Part shown: positions 30,469-39,594 of the stretch, piece by piece
Layout of the letters: the number at the start of each line of letters is the position of its first letter
How positions within the stretch are numbered: the first letter of the stretch is position 1
Source: Nitrospira japonica
Lineage (GTDB): Bacteria; Nitrospirota; Thermodesulfovibrionia; Thermodesulfovibrionales; SM23-35
Assembly (NCBI GenBank): GCA_020725385.1
Contig: DYFC01000034.1
Location: forward strand, 72,339-136,338
Reading direction: 5' to 3'
DNA: 64,000 nt
Made by a program: the position numbers and the translations under genes
Notes under the pieces: model-generated
Told to the model about the DNA's origin: nothing
What the model saw: only the letters and a program-made list of their open reading frames with translations
Database searches by the model: none

Positions 30469-31602
30469 CTATTTTTTTGTTTTTACTTTGTTAGTTTTTT
30501 GTTCGGAAGGACTTGGTATTGATTTTGGATATGTCTCCGGGTTATGGTCTTTATCATGGCAGTTAAGATAACATTGTCCTGCACCGGGGCCAAAAGATAT
30601 ATATAAAAGTTTACCACTGGATGAGGGTCTTATATTCAAAGAGTTTTCAAAATCTATCAGGTGCTGAAACCGCTTGCTTCCGTGAGGGTTGTGACAATTT
30701 CTACAGGAAACACCGATGTTCGATATATGCTGGTTATGATAGGTAAAGCTTTCATTATTTAAAATGCTATCTCTTCTGTGACAACTATAACATAGTTCAT
30801 ATTGTTGAATGCTCTCGGGTCTATCATCTGAAGAAAAGTTTTTAGAAAGTAAATTTTTATATCTTGAACCATGAGGGCCTTTCGGGCCCAAAGGATCATC
30901 ATTTCCATGACAATTGGTACATTTTATCTGGGTAGAATAAGAAAGAGGAATGATAAGACTTGGCACAAAACTGTTCTTACCCGGACCTATAACAGGATGA
31001 TAGGAAGGGTTTGAAATATTGAAAAGTTCTGCTTTATTAGTCTGGTATGAAGGCAAGTTTGCACTATATGAATGGCAGTTGAAACACAATTCATATTCAT
31101 TGGTTATGCCCACTTTTGACCTCTGAGCAGAAGTCCCTTTTATACCAATGAAAGGATTGTCTTTTGAGACAAAATGATGGTGATGACAATCTCCGCACTC
31201 AACGTGTCTTGGCTTTGATGAATCTATCTCCGGCAATATTTCATCATTAGTATGTATCCCGGTTTTTTCAACCGGATGTCTGTAAGGTTTTTCAAATTCT
31301 TTTTTCAGGTTTTTTGATGTGAAGCTCCTGGAAACTATCCCGTTATTTTTTGCTTTTTCTGTTGAGCTTTCGTCACCGTGACAGATAAAGCAAAAATTAT
31401 TTTTTGTATCCGGAAGCATAGCTGTGCCAGGTCTTCCATGACCTACATGGCAGCTTGCACACCCTTTTGGCACTTTTGTTTTATCAAAATGGGTTATATC
31501 GATATTTTTAGAATAGCACCTTGAAAACAAACTGAGAATAAATATAGACCCTATTGTAAAAAAGAAAAAAACTATAAATATTATTTTTTTTAATACGGCC
31601 AT
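30469..31602 (-). CDS. Multiheme c-type cytochrome (7 CXXCH plus one CX3CH)
   Basis: CASCH, CFICH, CGDCH, CFNCH, CTNCH, CYSCH, CRNCH and CYLNCH. Start moved to MAVLKK from the track's 31623. Confidence 0.88.
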   Translation of the reverse strand: MAVLKKIIFIVFFFFTIGSIFILSLFSRCYSKNIDITHFDKTKVPKGCASCHVGHGRPGTAMLPDTKNNFCFICHGDESSTEKAKNNGIVSRSFTSKNLKKEFEKPYRHPVEKTGIHTNDEILPEIDSSKPRHVECGDCHHHHFVSKDNPFIGIKGTSAQRSKVGITNEYELCFNCHSYSANLPSYQTNKAELFNISNPSYHPVIGPGKNSFVPSLIIPLSYSTQIKCTNCHGNDDPLGPKGPHGSRYKNLLSKNFSSDDRPESIQQYELCYSCHRRDSILNNESFTYHNQHISNIGVSCRNCHNPHGSKRFQHLIDFENSLNIRPSSSGKLLYISFGPGAGQCYLNCHDKDHNPETYPKSIPSPSEQKTNKVKTKK

Positions 31603-32414
31603 ATCTTGTATGATTCCCCGCAATCATTATAGTGACAGACAAAACAAACATCGTTATATGAAGTTCCCTGCCAGAATGGGGGCCATTTTACCCCGTTGTT
31701 TTCTTCCAACGACCTATTGGTATGAGGATTATGGCAGGAAGTACATTGAACCCCCATGCCTCCACCCTGATTTTCAGTAGGATACAATTTAACAGGAGAG
31801 GTTCTATTGGATGGCGGTGGATTTAGCCAGCAGCTATTCGTAATATTGCTATTATTTCTTTTTGATACAAGTGAATTATCGTAAACAATTGAAATCGGAT
31901 GGCCACCGGAAAGATCAGTGCCGATATAACCGCTGCAACCTGAACCGGGAATAAGTTTTCCAGAGGCATCAATGCAGTTGCTAATATTCATTAATATTTC
32001 TTCCCATCTGCTATTTACCGAACCAACGGCTACTGTTCCATCATGACAACTGAGACAGAGTTTTGAAAATCCGTCAATTTTCCATGCCTGACTTTCAGCT
32101 TCGGTATATGATTGCAATGTGTTACTCCAATAAACTTTATATGTTTGTACAGCAGATAGTTCATGATTCCAGAGAGGCTGAACAGGATTTGCATTATGTG
32201 GTGTATGGCAAAAAATACATATCTCCGGCTCATAAACTGCTTTTACAGTATTGCTTGGAGAAGGCCATCTGCTCAATGAACCTGAAAGATTGTGTTTTGT
32301 ATAAACTATGCTGGTCTGGGGTGGATCTTTTGCCTGAACCAGTGCAGATAAAAATGTTACACTGATTAAAATAACAGATACCATGAATTTTATTATTTTG
32401 CTTATACTTGACAT
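31590..32414 (-). CDS. Multiheme c-type cytochrome (4 CXXCH)
   Basis: CIFCH, CLSCH, CTSCH, CFVCH; signal peptide. Confidence 0.88.
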   Translation of the reverse strand: MSSISKIIKFMVSVILISVTFLSALVQAKDPPQTSIVYTKHNLSGSLSRWPSPSNTVKAVYEPEICIFCHTPHNANPVQPLWNHELSAVQTYKVYWSNTLQSYTEAESQAWKIDGFSKLCLSCHDGTVAVGSVNSRWEEILMNISNCIDASGKLIPGSGCSGYIGTDLSGGHPISIVYDNSLVSKRNNSNITNSCWLNPPPSNRTSPVKLYPTENQGGGMGVQCTSCHNPHTNRSLEENNGVKWPPFWQGTSYNDVCFVCHYNDCGESYKIWPY

Positions 32415-32420
32415 ATTTTA

Positions 32421-33470
32421 TTATTCCTTATTTTTGAGATATTTAAAAACCTGAATTCTATGATTATATGAATCAGCCACATAGATAAAATCATCATTAT
32501 CAATGAAAATACCGGCAGGTAATATCATCTCTCCGTTTCCGGTTCCTGTTTTCCCGAACACCAGCAGGAGTCTGCCTTCCTTATCAAATATCTGGACATT
32601 ATCAAAATTCGAATCTGAAACATATATATGTCCTTCAGAATCTACAGCAACTCCTTTCGGTCTGGAAAGGTCTCCGGAGCCATCGCCTGCTTTTCCAAAC
32701 ATTGAAAGAAAGTTACCATCTTTATCAAAAATCTGTATCCTGAAATTTAAAGAGTCTGTGATATATAAAATTTCCTGTTTATCTATAAAAATATTCGTAG
32801 GATAATTGAATTCACCTTTTTGGTTTCCCTGATTACCAAAACTGAATAAGAATTCACCTTTTTTATTAAATACTAACACACGGTGGGAGTGAGTATCAAT
32901 TACATAAATTCTATCACTGGTTAAAGCAATGCCCGATGGTCTCAAAAATAGATTAGATGAGCCTATTTCATACTTAAATTTGCCATTTCTATCAAAAACA
33001 AAAACTTTTTTAAGTGATGAATCTGTCACATAAATTTTTCCATCTTCATCAACAGCAATGCCTATAGGTGATTGTAATTCTGCTTGACCAGCATCTTTAA
33101 TAAGAAAATATTTGCCATTTGAATCATAAACATGAACTATGTGCGCTCCGGGATCTGTAATATACAAATTTCTATTAAATGCATATATCCCATGCGGTCT
33201 AATCATAGTGCCATAGAATTGTTCTTTGCCGAAGAAGATTTCAATTGTCTGTTCTACCCATGATTTGTTTATGCCAAAATCCGATGGGGTATAGATACAT
33301 GTTAGGAATTTAATTTTAGGAATCTGGGGGTAGGGTGGCCATACCAATGTTGATTCTCGGGAATCAATGTTATTATATATAATATTTTTTGAATTACTAC
33401 AGGAAATTATTAAAAAAAAGATTAATATTATTGAAAGGTTAACTTTGCCTTTAAATATATTTTCTTTCAT
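32421..33470 (-). CDS. NHL-repeat beta-propeller lipoprotein
   Basis: Repeated SPIGIAVDEDGKIYVTDS-type units; lipobox FFLIISCS. Start moved to MKENIFKGK from the track's 33518. Confidence 0.88.
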   Translation of the reverse strand: MKENIFKGKVNLSIILIFFLIISCSNSKNIIYNNIDSRESTLVWPPYPQIPKIKFLTCIYTPSDFGINKSWVEQTIEIFFGKEQFYGTMIRPHGIYAFNRNLYITDPGAHIVHVYDSNGKYFLIKDAGQAELQSPIGIAVDEDGKIYVTDSSLKKVFVFDRNGKFKYEIGSSNLFLRPSGIALTSDRIYVIDTHSHRVLVFNKKGEFLFSFGNQGNQKGEFNYPTNIFIDKQEILYITDSLNFRIQIFDKDGNFLSMFGKAGDGSGDLSRPKGVAVDSEGHIYVSDSNFDNVQIFDKEGRLLLVFGKTGTGNGEMILPAGIFIDNDDFIYVADSYNHRIQVFKYLKNKE

Positions 33471-33474
33471 AATA

Positions 33475-35574
33475 TTAAAAAGTTCTTGATGCTTTAAGAT
33501 TAAAACGTCTTGTTTCACTTATAGCATATCCTTCATCCAGTTTTGTTGAAGTCAACTCAAGTGAGAAAAACATCTGTCTCCATGTGTAATACAAATCAAA
33601 TTCATAATCTCTTGTTCTTGTATCTGTATAGAATTCTCTATTTGTTGTAAGAATGCCGGTATTCCACCATCCTTTGCTCCTGAATTCCTCTCTCCACCAT
33701 GCTGTAAAATTAAGTCCTCTGAAGAAAGTATAATTAAACCTTCCTTCATAATTGTATTTTCTTATATCCTGTGAATTGGTCTGACCTGTTGTGTAACTTC
33801 CGCTTAATATTATTGAGCCTCTTTTTAAGATTGGATATCTAAAATGGCATGATGCAGTATAGTGTCTTATTTTCTTTGCATTCTGGCTTTCACCCAGCCA
33901 TACAGATTCAAAGGAATTTAATTTATTGCCCGAGGAATCCATAAAACGGGCTTCTAATTCAACAGACCATGAAGCTTTCCAGGGGCCTCTTACATGGGAG
34001 CCTAACCGGGCTTTATGTTCAACTGTGGAAGAATTATCTCCTAAGTCGGATTCGGTTTCATAAGGGGAATTGAAAGAATATTTAAAAGTCCTGTAACTGA
34101 ATCTATAGCCGGCAAATATCTTGCCCCATTTATATTTTCTTGTTGACAGGTTTAAATCCAGACTATTTTCCATGAAACTTAAATCATTGCTATTTTTTTC
34201 CTGAGAAAGAATAAAGTTATACAACGCATTAAAGTCATATATTTTGTAAGGTTTGCCGTAGTTGAAGGTAGTGTCAAGTTTATATGCGTAACGATCATCA
34301 TCATTAACTGTTCCATATTGAATGCGCATATTAGCTCTCGCAAATATTCTGTTGGAAATTCTATAACGCCAGATGCCCGCAAGGGTATATCTGTCCGAAG
34401 TTTGCTCACCGGATTTTGAAGATGTAAATTCAAAATTATAATCATGGTAGATATTTTTTAATGGCTGGGGTTTATAATCAGCAGAAAAACTAATAAGTCT
34501 GGATGTATCGATTTTATAATATTGAAATGCAGTCCATAGAGAATTGCCTTTATTAAACTGGGTTTTTGTATTTAAGGTTATTCTGGTTGAACTGAAATCT
34601 CTATTGGGATATGAATATTTGGATAATGAATAAACGAGAAAATATTTTGTTTTGATTGCATTCCAGTTGCCGCTTAAGGTGGTGTCCAGTTTATCAATAC
34701 TGAATTTATATTCAACTTTTTCTTTTATAATGTCGAAACCTCCCAGAAATTCATCATAGGCTCTCTTACCGGTCATCCTATCGGTTGAATAGTCCCAGTG
34801 TGAATATTCTATGCGAATATTAGGAAATTTTTTTAAGGTTGAATAGAATCTGGCGCCGTAAAAATTTGATACAGAATCCCCGTCAAAGACTGTAACACCA
34901 TCCATTTTGTTGTATGAACGTGTAGCAAAAACATCAAGCGAGACAGGCCTTGTTGGCAGAAATGTAGTTGATAATGTGTATGAAATATCCCTTGCATTCC
35001 AGGTCGAATCATCGGCTGCTTTATATTTAGTTTTACTGTTGTTAAATGTGATTTCGGCAAAATAGTTAAGTAGTTTTGGGTGGTAAATGAAACCATTTGC
35101 TCTTAGTCTGAATTTTTGCTCGAATGTTTGTGAAGAAGATTTGAATTTATTCCCCATATATTTAGTTTCGGTATTATAATCTTTATAGTTAAGCTCGATC
35201 AGTCCGCTAAAACGTAAAGAGTATCTTGCCTTAACCGGGCTACCGTATAATTGGGTATATGAAAGAGCCCCTGCAGTTGAAGCGCTTTCACCACCGGATT
35301 TAGACATGGATTTTGACATTGATTTGGACATGGATGACATGGATGACATTGATGACATGGACGACATGGATGACATGGATGACATGGATGACATTGATGA
35401 CATAGCTAATGAAAATTCAGATGAGGTCAAGACAAATATAAAACATAGAGAAAAAGAGAGAAGAATGAAACGAAAGAATCTACTTAATAAAAAATTTGAT
35501 ATTAGATGCCATAAAGTGATGCAAATCAATAAAATGGAAAAATAGACTGGCTTTTTGAGTTCTATTATTGTCAT
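33475..35574 (-). CDS. Outer-membrane beta-barrel protein with an N-terminal Met-Ser-Ser repeat
   Basis: Signal peptide, (SSM)8(SKSM)2 repeat, then alternating aromatic/hydrophobic strands ending ETRRFNLKASRTF (terminal Phe). Confidence 0.78.
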   Translation of the reverse strand: MTIIELKKPVYFSILLICITLWHLISNFLLSRFFRFILLSFSLCFIFVLTSSEFSLAMSSMSSMSSMSSMSSMSSMSSMSSMSKSMSKSMSKSGGESASTAGALSYTQLYGSPVKARYSLRFSGLIELNYKDYNTETKYMGNKFKSSSQTFEQKFRLRANGFIYHPKLLNYFAEITFNNSKTKYKAADDSTWNARDISYTLSTTFLPTRPVSLDVFATRSYNKMDGVTVFDGDSVSNFYGARFYSTLKKFPNIRIEYSHWDYSTDRMTGKRAYDEFLGGFDIIKEKVEYKFSIDKLDTTLSGNWNAIKTKYFLVYSLSKYSYPNRDFSSTRITLNTKTQFNKGNSLWTAFQYYKIDTSRLISFSADYKPQPLKNIYHDYNFEFTSSKSGEQTSDRYTLAGIWRYRISNRIFARANMRIQYGTVNDDDRYAYKLDTTFNYGKPYKIYDFNALYNFILSQEKNSNDLSFMENSLDLNLSTRKYKWGKIFAGYRFSYRTFKYSFNSPYETESDLGDNSSTVEHKARLGSHVRGPWKASWSVELEARFMDSSGNKLNSFESVWLGESQNAKKIRHYTASCHFRYPILKRGSIILSGSYTTGQTNSQDIRKYNYEGRFNYTFFRGLNFTAWWREEFRSKGWWNTGILTTNREFYTDTRTRDYEFDLYYTWRQMFFSLELTSTKLDEGYAISETRRFNLKASRTF
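35303..35405 (-). repeat. 9-bp tandem repeat encoding Ser-Ser-Met
   Basis: Minus strand TCATCAATG(TCATCCATG)3TCGTCCATGTCATCAATG(TCATCCATG)2, then two 12-bp SKSM units. Confidence 0.95.
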
Positions 35575-35623
35575 GCATAGAAATCATTATTTAAAGTTGT
35601 CATAATTTATAAATAAATGCTTT

Positions 35624-36688
35624 TTATTTTTTTTCTTTAAGATATTGAAAAACCTGAACACGTCTATTAAAAGTATCCGATATATAAATAATGTCTTTAT
35701 TATCAATGAACATTCCCGATGGGAGAGAAAATTCCCCAGGCTTGGTTCCGCCCTGTCCTACCCATAATAGAAGTTTTCCCGTGTCATTGAATATCTGGAA
35801 ATTGTTAAAAGCTGTATCAACAACATAGATATGTCCGTCAGAGTCAATCCCGATTCCGGCAGGTCTTGAGAAATTTCCTGATGTATCACCAAGTCTGCCA
35901 AATTTTCTAATAAATCTTCCTTCTGAATCGAAAATCTGAACTCTGAAATTAAATGAATCGACTACATATAAATAACCTTTTTTATCAACCGCAAGGTAAC
36001 TTGGAAAATTGAATTCCCCGTTATCATTACCTTTTTTCCCGATAGTTGCAATGGATTTTCCTGTATCGTCGAATACTCTTACTACATGATTTTTTGTGTC
36101 TGAAACATATAGTTTGTTATTAATTTCATCATAAGCTAACCCTGAAGGATTCTTAAGCATCCCTATGCTTCCAATATCGATCAGGACTCTTCCTGAATTT
36201 TTATCAATCCCGAAAACTTTGTCTATTCTTGAATCGGATACAAAAATAATTCCTTTTTTATTATTAATGGCGAGTCCGATTGGAGCTGAGACAACTCCTT
36301 CACCAAGAAAGCGAAGTCTGCCCTGTTCCTGATCAAAAACGAAGATAACACCGTGCTCGGAGTCAGCGACATATACATTACCTGCATTATCGGCAACAAC
36401 ACCATTCGGTCTTCTCAGTCGAATGCCTCTTTCTTCGCCAACAAGTATATTGAGAACCTTACTCGGTCTTCCAAAATCATATTTATGAAACCATTGTCTT
36501 ACCCATTTAATTCGTGGTTGTTCTGGTGGAGAAGGCCATACATATTCAGAAAAATCCTGGTCAGAAATTTCTGTCGAAGTTGTTGCACATCCTGTAAAGA
36601 TTATATTTAATAGTAGTAGAATGATTATTATTTCCGGGAAAAACCTATTATTTTTGAAAGGATTTTTACACTTTAGTATTTGTGGCAT
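35624..36688 (-). CDS. NHL-repeat beta-propeller lipoprotein (paralogue of 32421..33470)
   Basis: LLLNIIFTGCATTSTE lipobox; repeated NHL units. Confidence 0.88.
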   Translation of the reverse strand: MPQILKCKNPFKNNRFFPEIIIILLLLNIIFTGCATTSTEISDQDFSEYVWPSPPEQPRIKWVRQWFHKYDFGRPSKVLNILVGEERGIRLRRPNGVVADNAGNVYVADSEHGVIFVFDQEQGRLRFLGEGVVSAPIGLAINNKKGIIFVSDSRIDKVFGIDKNSGRVLIDIGSIGMLKNPSGLAYDEINNKLYVSDTKNHVVRVFDDTGKSIATIGKKGNDNGEFNFPSYLAVDKKGYLYVVDSFNFRVQIFDSEGRFIRKFGRLGDTSGNFSRPAGIGIDSDGHIYVVDTAFNNFQIFNDTGKLLLWVGQGGTKPGEFSLPSGMFIDNKDIIYISDTFNRRVQVFQYLKEKK

Positions 36689-37458
36689 TTAAGGCATATC
36701 CTTTGTACTGGAAATAACTTGGAATAGTCTGAACTATGAGGGTTATGACAGCTAACACAGCTTAAATCTTTTCCCGGTACCTTCGGGTCAGGCATTTCAA
36801 TTTGTCTTTTTGGATTGACAGGATCGGGTACTTTAATTATTTTTAAGGTGCTTATGTCTTTTACATCTTTTATCGGATGAATTTTCCCGCCGGGCAAAGC
36901 AACAATATGAATTCCCGATGATTGAGCTTTATGACACGTTGTACATAGGTCATTTATTGGATTTGGAAGCAAAGAAGGGTTATTGCTTGCATGGGGGTTA
37001 TGGCATGTGCTGCAACCTATTACATTTATTACCTTATGAGTATATTTTTTTTCGAACTTGTTTTTATCATGGCAACTGAAACATAATTCTCTATTTGTAA
37101 GTTTCAGGAGTTTTTCATTGTTTGAACTATGTGGATTATGGCATCCTGTGCACATTCCCTTTGAAACCGGTGGATGAATAGTTTTACCTTTAAGTTTTGT
37201 TTCATCATGGCAGTTATAGCAAAGCCCCGGCATAGTTTGAACAAGGATTATGCTTCCTTTCTCGGGATGATTCTTACCGGGCATTGACTTATGACATGCT
37301 TCGCAGCCCATTGTTATGGGATTATGAATGTATTTTGCTTCCTTTAAATTTGCATGGCACATAAGGCAGGGATTTGCTTCTTGTGAAAATGAAGTATTTA
37401 TAAGTGAAAAAAATAAAAATAAAACATGAAAAGTAAGAATAGAAATAAATTTTTTCAT
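36673..37458 (-). CDS. Nonaheme c-type cytochrome
   Basis: Nine CXXCH: CLMCH, CEACH, CYNCH, CTGCH, CFSCH, CSTCH, CTTCH, CVSCH, CLKCH; signal peptide. Confidence 0.92.
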   Translation of the reverse strand: MKKFISILTFHVLFLFFSLINTSFSQEANPCLMCHANLKEAKYIHNPITMGCEACHKSMPGKNHPEKGSIILVQTMPGLCYNCHDETKLKGKTIHPPVSKGMCTGCHNPHSSNNEKLLKLTNRELCFSCHDKNKFEKKYTHKVINVIGCSTCHNPHASNNPSLLPNPINDLCTTCHKAQSSGIHIVALPGGKIHPIKDVKDISTLKIIKVPDPVNPKRQIEMPDPKVPGKDLSCVSCHNPHSSDYSKLFPVQRICLKCHKY

Positions 37459-37636
37459 CAGGTTTATTTTTTTCCTTATTTAGATGATATTTTAATTAAA
37501 TTAAATTTTATTTTTTAACAATTTATTTTAACTTTAGATATTGTCTTTGTCAATAAAATTTGTTGTTAATTCAGTAATTTCATAAAGTTTTCATAATCTT
37601 TTTAAAATAGAATTTTTAGGGAGTAATATTATCATA

Positions 37637-37669
37637 AAAAAAGCCCCGGAAAAATTCACCGGGGCTTTT
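37637..37669 (-). terminator. Intrinsic terminator (A/T tracts on both sides, possibly bidirectional)
   Basis: AAAAAGCCCCGGAAAAATTCACCGGGGCTTTT. Confidence 0.85.
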
Positions 37670-37684
37670 GTATAAGTAAACAAA

Positions 37685-38620
37685 TTATTTGCTTATTGAT
37701 TTTGAAGGAAGATCATGTGCGCCAACATGGCAATCGGCACAATTCGGGAACTTCTTAAGTAAAGCTTCTCCATGTGGTTTACTATGACAATCTTCACATT
37801 TAGGTATAAATCTGTGTTTTGTATGGCAGCTTGCACAGGTTAATGTAGAATGTTTGCTTGCGTTTGCTTTTAATTTTCCATAAACAACGCCGTGGCAGGA
37901 ACCACAAATATCATTGGCTGTTGATATTGGATAACTTATCTTTAATGGCGAATGTGCAGGATGACAGGCAAGACATTCTTTTACGGTCAAAGTCGAAGTG
38001 TGTGGCTTATGGCATTCCATACATGACGGGATATATCCATGTTTGTCATGATGGCAAGAAGAGCATGCAACATTTGTGTGCTTACTGACATTTGTTTTTA
38101 TTTCCTGTCCGACTTTTGTATGGCAATCGCCACAAACTTTGGACATTTCAGCACTCATGGTCATCTGTGTTTTTGGAGCATGAGGATTGGAATGACATGT
38201 GGCACATGCTGCAAATTTTTCTCCATGAATCAAACCATGACATGTTTTACACTGGGGCATGATCTCATTCCAGTTCTGTTTTATCGGATTATATTGATGG
38301 AATTTGGTATGGCATTTCTGGCAATCAAATTTGTGTTTTCCGCCCTCGGCCTTAATTTCATTAAATACTCCAGGGTGACAACGGGCACAGTCAGCAGGTG
38401 TTAAGGGTGAAATTTCCATTTCATAAATGTCTTTTGGTTTGGGCGCAGGTTTTGGTGGTTCAACCACAGGCTGTTGAGCAGGTACCTGTGTTGCTGCGGC
38501 AACTTGCTGTGGTGATTGCTGGGCAGGTGGTGGAGCTACCGGAGCTGCTGCACATGCAATTATTACAAGCAATAAAAGCAAGGTACAGCCGGTTAGTAAA
38601 ACTATCTTTTTTTGTTTCAT
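37685..38620 (-). CDS. Dodecaheme c-type cytochrome lipoprotein
   Basis: Twelve CXXCH; lipobox LLLLVIIAC then Pro/Ala/Gln-rich linker. Start moved to MKQKKIV from the track's 38665. Confidence 0.92.
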   Translation of the reverse strand: MKQKKIVLLTGCTLLLLLVIIACAAAPVAPPPAQQSPQQVAAATQVPAQQPVVEPPKPAPKPKDIYEMEISPLTPADCARCHPGVFNEIKAEGGKHKFDCQKCHTKFHQYNPIKQNWNEIMPQCKTCHGLIHGEKFAACATCHSNPHAPKTQMTMSAEMSKVCGDCHTKVGQEIKTNVSKHTNVACSSCHHDKHGYIPSCMECHKPHTSTLTVKECLACHPAHSPLKISYPISTANDICGSCHGVVYGKLKANASKHSTLTCASCHTKHRFIPKCEDCHSKPHGEALLKKFPNCADCHVGAHDLPSKSISK

Positions 38621-39444
38621 TATTTTGAAGCCTCCTTTCCTAAACTGTGTGCACTTGTATGGCACATATTACATTTCGGGAATTTTGCAACCATTCCTGC
38701 AGGATGGGGTGAACCATGACAATTTTCACAAGCCGGCACATTCCTATGTTTGTCTTTATGGCAATAAACACAGGCAAGTTTTGCATGTTTTGTGTCAGTA
38801 CCGGTTAAAGTATCGTAAATATTCTTATGACAGGATGCACAGGTTTTTGAAGGCATATCGGCACCATAAGTAATAGTCAAAGGTTGATGGGCTGGATGAC
38901 AGACCTGACAATCTTTTTCTGTCATATCAGAGGAATGGGGACGGTGACATTGCATACAAGGTGGAATCTGCTTATGAGCTTTATGGCATGTTGTGCAGAA
39001 AAATTTTGAATGCTTGGTCTGATGTGTTTTCATTTCTTCACCCTGTTTTTCATGACAGGAAAGACACGGTGCTGTAAGATTTGCAGCAAGTTTCATATCA
39101 ACAGGTGCATGGGGATTTGAGTGACATGTTTTACAGTTACCAATTTCATAATGTTTTTTGCCTGCATGACATGCACTGCAGACAGGGATTATTTTGTCTT
39201 TACTGACCATTGGAGGATGCCCCTTATGGCAGTCGAGGCAGGAGACAGCAGTTTTGTGTTTATTACCCTTTGCATCAACTATCTCCTGTACAGCTTTGTG
39301 ACATTTCACACAGTCATCGTTTGATAATTGTGCTGCAGCAAGGCTTTCAGAATGAATTCCTGCTATAAATAGTACAGTGATTATGAGGACGAATAATGGC
39401 AGGAAAACATCAAATCTTTTCCTGAAACCATGAATCAGGTTCAT
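38620..39444 (-). CDS. Dodecaheme c-type cytochrome (paralogue of 37685..38620)
   Basis: Twelve CXXCH in the same order and spacing style as the adjacent gene; signal anchor/peptide. Confidence 0.92.
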   Translation of the reverse strand: MNLIHGFRKRFDVFLPLFVLIITVLFIAGIHSESLAAAQLSNDDCVKCHKAVQEIVDAKGNKHKTAVSCLDCHKGHPPMVSKDKIIPVCSACHAGKKHYEIGNCKTCHSNPHAPVDMKLAANLTAPCLSCHEKQGEEMKTHQTKHSKFFCTTCHKAHKQIPPCMQCHRPHSSDMTEKDCQVCHPAHQPLTITYGADMPSKTCASCHKNIYDTLTGTDTKHAKLACVYCHKDKHRNVPACENCHGSPHPAGMVAKFPKCNMCHTSAHSLGKEASK

Positions 39445-39594
39445 TTTACAACCCCCTTTTTAAAAATTTATACAATATTGTTTGCCTGTAAATTATATTT
39501 TAGCTAACTAATTCTTTTATGATGAATAGTATTAAAGCCAGCATACACTTATACCATCTTTTTTAATTATCTGTCAAGGAAAAAATTACAGAAA

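Noticed and set aside
35306-35545. Plus-strand ORF rich in DMDD repeats
   Set aside because: Antisense by-product of the Met-Ser-Ser codon repeat; no RBS or family.
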